A stretch of 64,000 nt of DNA, taken from contig CAVZJU010000012.1 of assembly GCA_963775695.1 (NCBI GenBank), positions 186,001 to 250,000 on the forward strand, read 5' to 3'. The notes under the pieces were generated by a model. It had not been told where the DNA came from. It was given only the letters and a program-made list of their open reading frames with translations, and ran no database searches. This stretch comes from DATBLE01 sp963775695 (GTDB lineage: Bacteria; Actinomycetota; Thermoleophilia; Gaiellales; Gaiellaceae). Both the position numbers and the translations under genes were made by a program. Of the stretch, positions 16,943 to 25,826 are shown piece by piece; positions within the stretch are counted from its first letter, which is position 1; the number at the start of each line of letters is the position of its first letter.

Positions 16943-17668
16943 TCAGCGGAAGAGGTCGTGCGCGGCCGGCATCACCAGCTCGGAGCCGGTCCCGGATCCT
17001 CTTGCGTCGACGCCGCGGACGACCGCGACCGGAATCCTGGCCGTCTTGCCCATCACCAGCTCGGCCGCGGCGGCGATCTCGTCGGCGATCGCAATCACGG
17101 TCGAGTGCAGCTCGTAGCCGGCCGGATCGTAGACGCCGCGCAGGTCGCGGAGAACCTCGACTCCGGACGCACCGATCGCCACGTTCGTGATCCCGAGACG
17201 CCACGAGCGTCCGAACGTGTCGGTCACGATCACCCCCAGCGAGCGCCCGGTCACCTCCTCGAGACCCGCTCTGAGCCGCGCCGCGGAAGCATCAGGATCC
17301 TCGGGGAGCAGGACGACGGTGTTCGGCGCGGGCGCGTTCGAGGCGTCGACGCCGGCCGATGCGCAGACGAACCCGTGCCGGGTCTCGGCGATCACGAGCG
17401 GCGGCCGGCTGCGGACGACGCGGGCGGACTCGCGCAGGACGACCTCGAGCCGCCGCGGGTCGCCGTCGGAGCCGGCCAGCCGCCGGGCCTCGGCCGACGG
17501 CTCGACCTCATCCAGGCGGACGACACGACCCTCGGCCTTCGAGACCACCTTCTGGGCGACGCAGACGACGTCACCGTCCCGCAGTTCCACCGCGGCCGTG
17601 ATCAGCGACGCGAGATCGGCGCCCTCGACGATCTCGGGCAGCCCCTCGACCGGCAGAACCTCGATCAC
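16943..17668 (-). CDS. cofE: CofE: coenzyme F420-0:L-glutamate ligase
   Basis: This 241-aa enzyme adds gamma-linked glutamates to F420-0 using GTP. Characteristic blocks are DGDVVCVAQKVVSKAEGRVV, ETRHGFVCASAGVDASN, VIVTDTFGRSWRLGITNVAIG, DPAGYELHSTVIAIADEIA and ELVMGKTARIPVAVVRG. Mycobacterial FbiB has an extra C-terminal nitroreductase domain that reduces dehydro-F420; here the protein stops after the CofE domain, so that activity must come from elsewhere. It overlaps cofD by 4 nt (ATGA), making a two-gene operon. Confidence 0.95.
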   Translation of the reverse strand: MIEVLPVEGLPEIVEGADLASLITAAVELRDGDVVCVAQKVVSKAEGRVVRLDEVEPSAEARRLAGSDGDPRRLEVVLRESARVVRSRPPLVIAETRHGFVCASAGVDASNAPAPNTVVLLPEDPDASAARLRAGLEEVTGRSLGVIVTDTFGRSWRLGITNVAIGASGVEVLRDLRGVYDPAGYELHSTVIAIADEIAAAAELVMGKTARIPVAVVRGVDARGSGTGSELVMPAAHDLFR

Positions 17669-18600
17669 GCGCGCGCCGCCTCGAGGGCCGCCTCGGCCAG
17701 CCGCCGGGCAGCCCGGCGGTCGCGCATCAGCGTCGCCGTGACGTGCGGCCGGACGCCGAGCCGCTCGACTGCCCCGACCCCGGCCGCGTCCGCCCGGTCG
17801 ACGACCAGCACGTCGATCAGCCCTGTGTAGCAGCGCGCGACGTCCGCAGGCGAGGTTCCGCCCGCGAGCCGCCGCAGCATCCGGTCGGCCGGGCCCTTCA
17901 CCGCCTTGCCGCCGACGATCGGGCTGACGGCCACCACCGGAGCGCCCGTCCGCTGGATGCGCGAGCGGATCGAACGGACGGCGAGGATCGGCCAGATGCT
18001 GATGTAGGGATTGCTGGGCGCGATCACGACGTGCGACGCCTCTTCGATCGCGGCCGCGACGCCCGGGGCCGGCTTCGCGAATGCGGCGCCCTCGAAGCGT
18101 ATGCCCTCGACCCGGTCCCTGGCCCGGCGCCTGACGAACCAGTCCTGAAGCGACCGCGCGCCGCCGGACGTCTCGACGATCGTCCGCAGCCGATGGTCGG
18201 TGGCGGGCAGGATTCGTACGCCGACGCCGAGCGACGCCGCGATCCGCGCCGTCACGGCCGACAGCGGCTCGCCGGCGCGCAGTGCCTTCGTCCGGACGAG
18301 GTGGAGACCGAGGTCGCGGTCGCCGAGCTGGAACCAGGTCTCGTCGTCGCCGAGCGCCTCGGCGGTCTCGCGCGCGCTCCAGGTCTCCCCGCGGCGGCCC
18401 CAGCCGCGCCGTTCATCGTTGAGACCGGCGAGCGCGTACACCAGGCTGTCGAGATCGGGAGAGACGTGCAGGCCGTAGAACTCGTCGTCGTCGCCGACGT
18501 TGCCGATCACGGTCACGGCGTCTGCTCCGACCACGTCGACAAGGCCGCGAACGAAGCGAGCGCCGCCGACGCCTCCGGAGAGAACGCACACCTGGGCCAT
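17665..18600 (-). CDS. cofD: CofD/FbiA: 2-phospho-L-lactate transferase
   Basis: This 311-aa enzyme transfers the phospholactyl (or phosphoenolpyruvyl) group from the CofC product to FO, giving (dehydro-)F420-0. Family hallmarks are VCVLSGGVGGARFVRGL at the N-terminus, IGNVGDDDEFYGLHVSPDLD, ERRGWGRRGETW, VVIAPSNPYISIWPIL and AVSPIVGGKAVKGPADRML. It is the first gene of a cofD-cofE operon. TAGTGT lies nine nucleotides before the ATG and overlaps the promoter region of the divergent PolX-like gene. Confidence 0.96.
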   Translation of the reverse strand: MAQVCVLSGGVGGARFVRGLVDVVGADAVTVIGNVGDDDEFYGLHVSPDLDSLVYALAGLNDERRGWGRRGETWSARETAEALGDDETWFQLGDRDLGLHLVRTKALRAGEPLSAVTARIAASLGVGVRILPATDHRLRTIVETSGGARSLQDWFVRRRARDRVEGIRFEGAAFAKPAPGVAAAIEEASHVVIAPSNPYISIWPILAVRSIRSRIQRTGAPVVAVSPIVGGKAVKGPADRMLRRLAGGTSPADVARCYTGLIDVLVVDRADAAGVGAVERLGVRPHVTATLMRDRRAARRLAEAALEAARA

Positions 18601-18620
18601 CGCGCAGTGACACTACCGCC

Positions 18621-20267
18621 GTGGCCGAGCAGCAGCACCCGGAGAACCGGGCGATCGCCGAGCGGCTCGATTCGTTCGCGACGCTGCTCGAACTGGCGGG
18701 CGCGAACCCGTACTCGGCGCGCGCCTACCGACGGGCCGCCGAGCTGATCCGCACGACCGAGGCGCCGGTCGCCGCCCTGATCCGCGCCGGCCGCGCGCGC
18801 GAGCTGCGCGGGATCGGCCGGGGGATCGAGGCACGGTTGAAGGAGCTGGTCGAGACCGGTGAGATCGCCGAGCTCGAGGAGCTCGAACGGCAGGTTTCGC
18901 CCGACCTCGTCGGCCTCGGCCTCTACCTGGGTATCGGCGCCCGGCGGGCGGTGCAGATCGCGCAGACCCTGGGGATCCGGACGGCGGCGGAGCTCCGAGA
19001 GGCGGCGGCCGCGGGCCGGCTTCGCGAGGTACCCGGAATCGGCCCGGCCAACGAAGCAAAGCTGCTGGCCGCTCTGGCGCGGGCCGACGATCCGCGCCCG
19101 CCGCGCGGGATGCTGATCCATCGCGCACGGCGGCTCCTGGCCGGGATCGCCGAGTCGCTCGGCGGCACCCCGGCCGGCGACCCGCGGCGGTACCGCGACT
19201 CCAGCGAGCGGTTCGCGGTCGTCGTCGCGGCGGACGAAGCGGCGCCGGTGCTCGATGCGTTCGAGTCGCTGCCGGCGATCGTTTCCGTGCTGGAGCGATC
19301 GAGGCAGCGCAGCTACGGGGTCACGGTCGACGGCGTGCCGGTCGAGCTCGTGGTCGCCGAGCCGGCCCGGTTCGGCACGGAGCTCGTTCGCGCGACCGGC
19401 TCGCCGGAGTACGTGGCGGCGCTCGAGCCGCTGCCGGACGCACGCGACGAGGAGGGTGTCTACCGTGCGCTCGCGATCCCATTCTGCCCGCCGGAGCTTC
19501 GCGAGCAGCCGTTTCGCGACGAGCCGCCGCCGCTGGTCGAGCTCGCGCAGATCCGCGGCGACCTGCACGCGCACACCACCTGGTCGGACGGCACGGCGAG
19601 CGTCGAGGAGATGGCGCTCGCCGCGATCGAGCGCCGCTACGAGTACCTGGCGATCTGCGACCACACGCCCGCGGTCGGCGCCGTGCGCGGCCTCACGGCG
19701 GACGACCTGCGCCGGCAGGCGCTCGAGATCGCCGACGTCAACGATGCACTCGCGCCCTTCCGCGTCCTCCGCGGCTCCGAGTGCGACATCCTCCCCGACG
19801 GCCGGCTCGATCTGCCCGATTCCACCCTCGCCGAGCTGGATTGGGTCCAGGCGAGCGTCCACGGCGGCCAGCGCCTGTCGAGGCACGACCAGACGAAGCG
19901 GGTCGAGGAGGCGTTGCGCAACCCGCACGTCTCCTGCCTCTCGCACCCGAAGGGCCGGTACATCAACCGCCGGCCCGAGAACGAGCTCGACGTCGATCGG
20001 CTGATCGAGGTCGCGCTCGAGGAGGGAGTGGCGCTGGAGGTGAACGGCCTGCCGGACCGGCTCGACCTGCGCGACGTCTACGTCAGGCGGGCGGTCGAGG
20101 CCGGCGTGAAGATCGTCTGCTCGACCGACGCGCACTCGATCCCCGGGCTCGGGAACATGGAGCTGTCGGTCGCGACCGCCCGCCGGGGGTGGGCGTCGGC
20201 GGCGGATGTCGTCAACACCCGGCCGCTAGATTCCGTGCTCGATGGACGTCGAGCGCTTCACGGCTGA
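18621..20267 (+). CDS. PolX-family protein with PHP domain; polymerase active site degraded
   Basis: This 548-aa protein has the PolX layout: helix-hairpin-helix region (~1-150, with RGIGRGIEARLKELVETG and REVPGIGPANEAKLLA), a Pol-beta-like nucleotidyltransferase region (~160-300) and a PHP phosphoesterase (~310-548). The PHP metal motifs are intact: GDLHAHTTWSDG, CDHTP, GSECDI and STDAHS. In the polymerase part the usual Asp-x-Asp after the Arg pair reads RRYRDSSERFAV (~189-200), and the third Asp is replaced in VPVELVV (~239-245). It is probably a 3'-5' exonuclease or phosphatase without polymerase activity. Confidence 0.88.
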   Translation: MAEQQHPENRAIAERLDSFATLLELAGANPYSARAYRRAAELIRTTEAPVAALIRAGRARELRGIGRGIEARLKELVETGEIAELEELERQVSPDLVGLGLYLGIGARRAVQIAQTLGIRTAAELREAAAAGRLREVPGIGPANEAKLLAALARADDPRPPRGMLIHRARRLLAGIAESLGGTPAGDPRRYRDSSERFAVVVAADEAAPVLDAFESLPAIVSVLERSRQRSYGVTVDGVPVELVVAEPARFGTELVRATGSPEYVAALEPLPDARDEEGVYRALAIPFCPPELREQPFRDEPPPLVELAQIRGDLHAHTTWSDGTASVEEMALAAIERRYEYLAICDHTPAVGAVRGLTADDLRRQALEIADVNDALAPFRVLRGSECDILPDGRLDLPDSTLAELDWVQASVHGGQRLSRHDQTKRVEEALRNPHVSCLSHPKGRYINRRPENELDVDRLIEVALEEGVALEVNGLPDRLDLRDVYVRRAVEAGVKIVCSTDAHSIPGLGNMELSVATARRGWASAADVVNTRPLDSVLDGRRALHG

Positions 20268-20913
20268 GCTCTCCGGCCTCTTCGAGGACTACCCGCGCTC
20301 GCCGGTGCCGAAGGGTCGTCGCTTCGACGACGTCGTCGAGGGGGTCCCGAACCTCGCCACCGAGAACGTCCTCGCCCTGCTCAACCTGGCCGCCTCGCTG
20401 CTGGGAACGGGCGAGAGCTACGTCGAGGTCGGCTCCTTCTACGGCGCGAGCCTGATCGGCGCGATGCGCGGCAACGAGGGGGACTTCGTCGCGATCGACC
20501 GCTTCTCGTTCGACGTTCCCGAGGTCCGCGGCCGGGAGCTTCCCCGTGCGAGCCGCGAGGGCCTCGAGCAGAGCCTGTCCCGCTTCGGCGCCGAGCACGC
20601 GACGATCCTGGAAGGGGACGCGTTCGAGCTGATCGAGGGCGGCGCGCTCGGCGAGCGGCGCGTCGGCGTCTACTACTGGGACGGCCCGCACGACTACGAC
20701 TCGCAGCTGCGCGGCATGCGCGCGGTCGAGCCGTGGCTCGCGCCCGAGGCGTTGATCCTGGTCGACGACTACGACTGGGACGACGTCGCGCGGGCGACGC
20801 GCGACTACATCGCCGCCGAGGCGAAGGCAGAGCTCCTGTTCGGGATCGCCGGGGAGGAGAGCGGCCAGGTGTGGTGGTGGGACGGCGTCGCCGCCGTGGG
20901 GTGGCGCGCCTAA
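20242..20913 (+). CDS. Class I SAM-dependent methyltransferase (Methyltransf_24-like)
   Basis: This 223-aa protein has a Rossmann methyltransferase core: YVEVGSFYGASLIGAM (SAM-binding loop), FVAIDRFSF (acidic residue for the ribose), then VGVYYWDGPHDYDSQLRGM and EALILVDDYDWDD, typical of the Methyltransf_24 type often found in glycan loci. The ATG lies 26 nt inside the upstream PolX-like gene, preceded by TAGATT nine nucleotides away, so it may have its own promoter. A homologous design recurs at 45596. The substrate is unknown. Confidence 0.82.
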   Translation: MDVERFTAELSGLFEDYPRSPVPKGRRFDDVVEGVPNLATENVLALLNLAASLLGTGESYVEVGSFYGASLIGAMRGNEGDFVAIDRFSFDVPEVRGRELPRASREGLEQSLSRFGAEHATILEGDAFELIEGGALGERRVGVYYWDGPHDYDSQLRGMRAVEPWLAPEALILVDDYDWDDVARATRDYIAAEAKAELLFGIAGEESGQVWWWDGVAAVGWRA

Positions 20914-21181
20914 CCGACGCGGCCCGGCCCCGACATCGTCCACTCGGTCAGGTCGAACCAGTGCGAGCCGCGGAGCGCGTCGACGACGCGTGGGTCCGTG
21001 TGCCGCTTGAAGAAAACATGCCGATCGACGTCGGCGCAGATCTCCGCCTCGTCGAGGTTGACGTCGGGAATCTTCATCAGCGCCTCCGCCGGGAGCTGGG
21101 CCTCCCGGACGGTCAGGTGCTTGAACTGGAGGTCGGGCGCGATCTCCATCAGCTCGGGCCAGTCGGGACACGTCTGGTAGC

Positions 21182-21185
<4 letters not shown>
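20910..21185 (-). CDS. Small protein of unknown function, last gene of the vap-hem-wzt chain
   Basis: This 91-aa soluble protein is not one I recognise. It begins MSYQTCPDWPELMEIAPDLQ and contains ICADVDRHVFFKRHTDPRVV and RGSHWFDLTEWTMSG; it is rich in acidic and aromatic residues with one cysteine near the start. The ATG overlaps the wzt stop by 4 nt (ATGA), so it is very probably translated with wzt. Its end overlaps the stop of the convergent methyltransferase gene. Codon use and the ATGA coupling argue for a real gene. Confidence 0.7.
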
Positions 21186-22401
<1,216 letters not shown>

Positions 22402-22405
<4 letters not shown>

Positions 22406-23283
22406 GGAATCGAGGGTACCGCGAGCGCCCGCCGCACGATCGTCGCCAGCGTGGTGACGAACGCCGGCTCGCTGTTCGGCATCTCGATCCGGGCGAAGCG
22501 CATGCCCAACTCGTCGGCCTTCGCCTGCGCCTGGATGTCGAGGTCCCAGCGGATCTCGAGATGGTCGGCGACGAAGCCGATCGGACAGACCAGCACGTCG
22601 TCGACCCCCTTCGCGTGGAGCGCCTCGAGGTGGTCGATGATGTCGGGCCCGAGCCAGGGCTCGCCGGTCGACGATGCGGACTGGTAGCTGAACGACCAGT
22701 CGCTCGGGCCCGCGGCCCGAGCGATAGCTGTCGCGGTTTCCATCAGCTGCCGCTCGTACGGGTCGCTTTCGGCCAGGATTCGCGCCGGAAGGGAGTGCGC
22801 GGTGAACACGACGTGCGCCGACATGCGCCGCACCCGGCCGGCGAGGAGCTCGACGAAGCCCGTCTCCAGGTGCCAGCTGTCGACGAACTCGAGCTCGGCG
22901 CGCCCGGCGAGAGCCTCCTCGAGCTGCTGCCGGTAGCCGCCGATCGAGAGGCGCGAGTAGTGCGGCGCGAGGACGAGGCCGGCAACGGTGTCCGAACCGG
23001 TCCGGAGCGCGGCCTCGGCCGCGTCGGCGATCCGCGGCGTCCAGTGCTTCATGCCCGTGAAGACCGCCAGCCCGAGCTCTGCCTCCAGCGCCGCCCTGGT
23101 CTGCTCGGTGATCTCGTTCAGCGGGTTCGACTCCTCGATCCCGAGCCGCCGGTAGCGCTCCGTCAGGTCGGCGAGACGCTCCGGGCTCACGGGCCGGCCG
23201 CCGCGGATGTCGGCGTAGTAGGCCGGGACGTCCCCGATTCGGTCCGGCGACCCGTACGCCATCAGCACGACTGCTGCGTTCAT
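22402..23283 (-). CDS. hemH: Ferrochelatase (probably coproporphyrin ferrochelatase, CpfC-type)
   Basis: This 293-aa enzyme inserts Fe2+ into a porphyrin. Motifs: VVLMAYGSPDRIGDVPAYYADI, FTGMKHWTPRIADAAE, the catalytic His in VFTAHSLPARIL, SYQSASSTGEPWLGPDI, and the conserved Glu in GFVADHLEIRWDLD. Gram-positive lineages mostly use the coproporphyrin-dependent route, so coproporphyrin III is the likely substrate; sequence alone does not prove it. The ATG at 23283 overlaps the hemE stop by 4 nt and its own stop overlaps the wzt start by 4 nt, so hemE, hemH and wzt are translationally coupled. Confidence 0.93.
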
Positions 23284-24290
23284 TCGCGTACCAGCTCCAC
23301 GAGCCGGGTCAGGTCGTCGGGGTCGGTCTCCGGCAGCACACCGTGGCCGAGATTGAAGACGTGGCCGGCTCGGCCGCCGGCGCGGGCGAGGACGTCGCGA
23401 GCGGCGGCCTCGATCCGCGGCCACGGGCCGAGCAGCACGGCCGGATCGAGGTTCCCCTGCACCGCCTTCTCCGGGCCCACCACCTCCCAGCCCTCGTCGA
23501 GCGGGAGGCGCCAGTCGAGTCCGATGCAATCGCCACCGGCCGCGGCCATCGCGCCGAGCAGATGAGCCGTACCGGTCCCGAAGTGGATGGTCGGGACGTC
23601 CACCGACTCCAGCACGCGGGCGGAGTGGGGCGCCACGAACTCCTCGTAGTCGGAGGCGGACAGCACGCCCACCCACGAGTCGAAGACCTGGATCACGTCC
23701 GCGCCGGCCGCCACCTGCGCGGCGACGTACGCGGCGAAGCCCTCGGCCAGCCGCTCCATCAGGGCGCGCCACACGACCGGCTCGCGGTACATCAGCTCCT
23801 TCAACCGGACGAAGTCGCGCGTCGGCTTCCCTTCGACGAGATACCCCGCGACGGTGAACGGCCCGCCGCAGAACCCGACCAGTGCGCGCTCGACAGCAAG
23901 CTCGCGGCGGACGATCCGAACCGCCTCCAGGACCGGTCCGTAGGCCTCCTCGGGATCGGGCAGCCGTAGCCGCTCGACGTCGGCGGCCGTCGCCACGGGC
24001 TCGGCGACCACCGGCCCGACCCCCTCGACCAGCTCGACATCGATCCCCATGGCCAGCACGGGCGTGACGATGTCGGCGAACAGCACGGCCGCGTCGACCC
24101 CGTGGCGGCGCACCGGCTGGAGGGTCACCTCGGCGCAGAGTTCGGGCGTGTTCGCGACCTCGAAGAAGGAGTGGCGCTCGCGCAGCTCGCGGTACTCCGG
24201 CAGCGACCGGCCGGCCTGGCGCATGAACCACACAGGGGGGCGCCCGACCTGCTCGCGCCGCAGCGCGCGGACGAGGAGCGGGTCAGGCAC
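23280..24290 (-). CDS. hemE: Uroporphyrinogen decarboxylase
   Basis: This enzyme of ~336 aa decarboxylates the four acetate groups of uroporphyrinogen III to give coproporphyrinogen III. Diagnostic stretches are PPVWFMRQAGRSLPEYRELR, AAVLFADIVTPVLAMGIDVE, VGFCGGPFTVAGYLVEG, GADVIQVFDSWVGVLS and HVFNLGHGVLPETDPDDL. The GTG at 24290 puts the start a typical distance before the PVW-RQAGR motif and overlaps the vapC stop by 8 nt; an ATG at 24317 would add nine residues. It directly follows a PIN toxin gene, which is unusual for a heme gene. Confidence 0.95.
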   Translation of the reverse strand: MPDPLLVRALRREQVGRPPVWFMRQAGRSLPEYRELRERHSFFEVANTPELCAEVTLQPVRRHGVDAAVLFADIVTPVLAMGIDVELVEGVGPVVAEPVATAADVERLRLPDPEEAYGPVLEAVRIVRRELAVERALVGFCGGPFTVAGYLVEGKPTRDFVRLKELMYREPVVWRALMERLAEGFAAYVAAQVAAGADVIQVFDSWVGVLSASDYEEFVAPHSARVLESVDVPTIHFGTGTAHLLGAMAAAGGDCIGLDWRLPLDEGWEVVGPEKAVQGNLDPAVLLGPWPRIEAAARDVLARAGGRAGHVFNLGHGVLPETDPDDLTRLVELVRE

Positions 24291-24702
24291 CGGCGGCCTG
24301 GGCCGGAGTGATCGCAAAGCCGGGCCGGACGAGGTCGGCGATGTCGGCGCTCACGAGGCGGACCCCTTGGCGGCGAGCGGCAGCAACATAGGCAGCGTCG
24401 TAGACGCTCATACCACGTTCAGCCGCGAGGGCGCTCGCCTCCTTCACGAGCCCGTCGTCCACCCGCTGGAGCGCATCGCCGCAGGCGATCACCACGAGGC
24501 GCACCAGGTCCGCCGCCCGGGCTTCGGACTTCCATTTGACGACGGCCACGTTCGCCACTTCATAGAGCGTCAGGTCGAGTGCGGTCACCTCCACCTGTCC
24601 GGCGGCGGCTCTCTCGACGAGAGAGGCCGCGTGTTCGTGGTGGGCGTTTCCTCGATCGGCCGACGCAGCCCAGACGGTGGCGTCGAGCAGAAGCGTCCTC
24701 AA
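24283..24702 (-). CDS. vapC: VapC-like PIN-domain toxin (ribonuclease)
   Basis: This 139-aa protein is a PIN-domain RNase. The expected acidic residues are present: D7 (LLLDATVWAASAD), E48 (LYEVAN), D102 (MSVYDAAYVAAARR) and D120 (VSADIADL). It should cleave RNA (in known members a tRNA or rRNA) when not bound by its antitoxin. The start overlaps the antitoxin stop by 4 nt, the standard VapBC arrangement. Its own 3' end overlaps hemE by 8 nt, so readthrough into hemE is expected. Confidence 0.92.
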   Translation of the reverse strand: MRTLLLDATVWAASADRGNAHHEHAASLVERAAAGQVEVTALDLTLYEVANVAVVKWKSEARAADLVRLVVIACGDALQRVDDGLVKEASALAAERGMSVYDAAYVAAARRQGVRLVSADIADLVRPGFAITPAQAAGA

Positions 24703-24926
24703 CGTGAGTTCCGCATCGCCCGGATGAACTCCGTGCTATCGCCTCCGTGATCCTCTGCCCCGGCGAGGATGGCGAGGATCGCCTCACGCCGAGCATCCGC
24801 GTCCGCCCTCAGCTCACGGTCGGCCAGCTCGCGCAGGAACCCGCTCCGGGAGAGACCACGACGCTGCGCCTCGGCGTCGAGTTGGGCCAAGAGATCGTCC
24901 GGGATGCTGATCATCACCTTCGCCAC
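24699..24926 (-). CDS. vapB: VapB-like ribbon-helix-helix antitoxin
   Basis: This 75-aa protein begins VMISIPDDLLAQLDAEAQRRG and continues LSRSGFLRELADREL, a ribbon-helix-helix DNA-binding domain. The C-terminal ~30 residues, ending in DSTEFIRAMRNSR, would wrap the toxin. The GTG at 24926 was chosen because it precedes the RHH strand directly and has TATACT at six nucleotides, giving a leaderless message; longer upstream extension is out of character for the family. It likely represses its own promoter through the overlapping palindromes. Confidence 0.9.
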   Translation of the reverse strand: MAKVMISIPDDLLAQLDAEAQRRGLSRSGFLRELADRELRADADARREAILAILAGAEDHGGDSTEFIRAMRNSR

Positions 24927-24968
24927 GATTCTAGTATATACCGGTATTGCCAACTCTAGACTCGGCTG
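24927..24968. promoter_or_regulatory. vapB promoter/operator and divergent promoter for the 24969 gene
   Basis: The 42-bp gap contains a -10 box TATACT for vapB (minus strand, 24933-24938, six nucleotides from the GTG) and TAGACT for the plus-strand gene (24957-24962, six nucleotides from its GTG). Two overlapping palindromes, GTATATAC (24934-24941) and ATACCGGTAT (24938-24947), cover the vapB -10 and are a good RHH operator candidate. Bound VapB would probably also affect the divergent gene. Confidence 0.55.
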
Positions 24969-25664
24969 GTGCAGCCGGTTCCCGCGCACGCCGTCCCGGC
25001 CGGGCCCCTTGCCGTCCGCTGGCTCGCCTACGAGCTCGTGCCCCCACAGGCCGGCGCGGTCGCCATCGCGACGGTCGAGCTCGAGAACGCCGGCGCCGAC
25101 ACCTGGCGCGAGGTCCTGCTCGCGTACCACTGGCTGGACGAGCTCGGCAACGCGATCGACTGGGACGGCCTGCGCACCGCGCTCCCGCGCCTAGAGCCAC
25201 GTGCCCGTACCGAGGTGGCGGCCCGGGTCCGTGCCCCGATGCCTCCCGGCCGCTACCGGCTCGCGTTCGATCTCGTGGTCGAGGATCTCTGCTGGCTCTC
25301 GGAGATCGGCAATGAGCTGCTCGCGACCGACGTCGACGTTCGCCCGCGCGTCGCGGACGACGCGGTCTCGCACCTCCCTCCCGACGTCGAGCCGGCTCCG
25401 GACTGGCACGACCTCGTCCGGGCCGCGCACGAGGAGGGGTTCGCTGCGGTCGGCGGCGGGATCGAGAGCCGCGAGCGCGAGCTCCGCCCATACCGAGCCG
25501 GAGGCGGCCGCAACCCGTCCTTCGCCGGGCCGCTCGTGTGCCCGTCGCTGCTACCACCGCTGGAGCCGAACTGCGAGGTCGCCGGGCTGCCGGCGTGGCG
25601 CCAGGATGGCGACGAGCCGTGGATCTACGACGGCCGGATCAGAGCCCGATTGAGGAGACCGTGA
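24969..25664 (+). CDS. Hypothetical protein with an N-terminal immunoglobulin-like beta-sandwich
   Basis: This 231-aa protein has no clear signal peptide or membrane helix. Residues ~15-120 read as a beta-sandwich: ATVELENAGADTWREVLLAY, HWLDELGNAIDWDGLRTALP and APMPPGRYRLAFDLVVED, a pattern I associate with accessory domains fused to glycosyltransferases and polysaccharide enzymes. The C-terminal half (HDLVRAAHEEGFAAVGGGIE, then PLVCPSLLPPLEPNCEVAGLP) is unfamiliar. Its position between wzm and wzt suggests a role in glycan handling, but no function can be assigned. Confidence 0.72.
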   Translation: MQPVPAHAVPAGPLAVRWLAYELVPPQAGAVAIATVELENAGADTWREVLLAYHWLDELGNAIDWDGLRTALPRLEPRARTEVAARVRAPMPPGRYRLAFDLVVEDLCWLSEIGNELLATDVDVRPRVADDAVSHLPPDVEPAPDWHDLVRAAHEEGFAAVGGGIESRERELRPYRAGGGRNPSFAGPLVCPSLLPPLEPNCEVAGLPAWRQDGDEPWIYDGRIRARLRRP

Positions 25665-25679
25665 CCAGGCGCCGCCGGA

Positions 25680-25696
25680 GCCGGGCTTTGCCCGGC
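25680..25696 (+). terminator. GC-rich hairpin after the 24969 gene
   Basis: GCCGGGC (25680-25686), loop TTT, GCCCGGC (25690-25696) form a perfect 7-bp stem 15 nt after the stop codon. There is no T-run after it, so it is at best a non-canonical terminator. The 173-bp unit at 60601 contains a similar GCCCGGC-TCC-GCCGGGC hairpin, so it may be repeat-derived. Confidence 0.4.
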
Positions 25697-25780
25697 GGGA
25701 GGCACAGAACGGCGAGGCAACATCGGCACCACGAAGACCGGGGCCGGCTCCGCGCATGCTGGCGGGTGCAGGAACGCCCG

Positions 25781-25820
25781 CAAGGAGAGGGCCCGTGGGG
25801 GAACCAGGGGTTCCCCCATG
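25781..25820 (+). repeat. G-rich hairpin repeat, copy A
   Basis: A purine-rich lead (AAGGAGAGGGCCCG) is followed by the stem TGGGGGAACC (25796-25805), loop AGG, GGTTCCCCCA (25809-25818). It lies in the 162-bp gap between the convergent 24969 gene and wzm. Copies B (43502), C (51664) and D (59357) share the lead and stem. No T-tract follows, so it is not a classical terminator. Confidence 0.75.
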
Positions 25821-25826
25821 CGACCG

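Noticed and set aside
24699..25130. A 143-aa version of the antitoxin
   Set aside because: The N-terminal 68 residues are antisense to the 24969 gene; the RHH domain and -10 box support a start at 24926.
25796..25818. Rho-independent terminator for the convergent 24969/wzm pair
   Set aside because: The stem is strong but there is no T-run on either strand, and the same hairpin occurs at gene starts elsewhere, so it is listed as a repeat.
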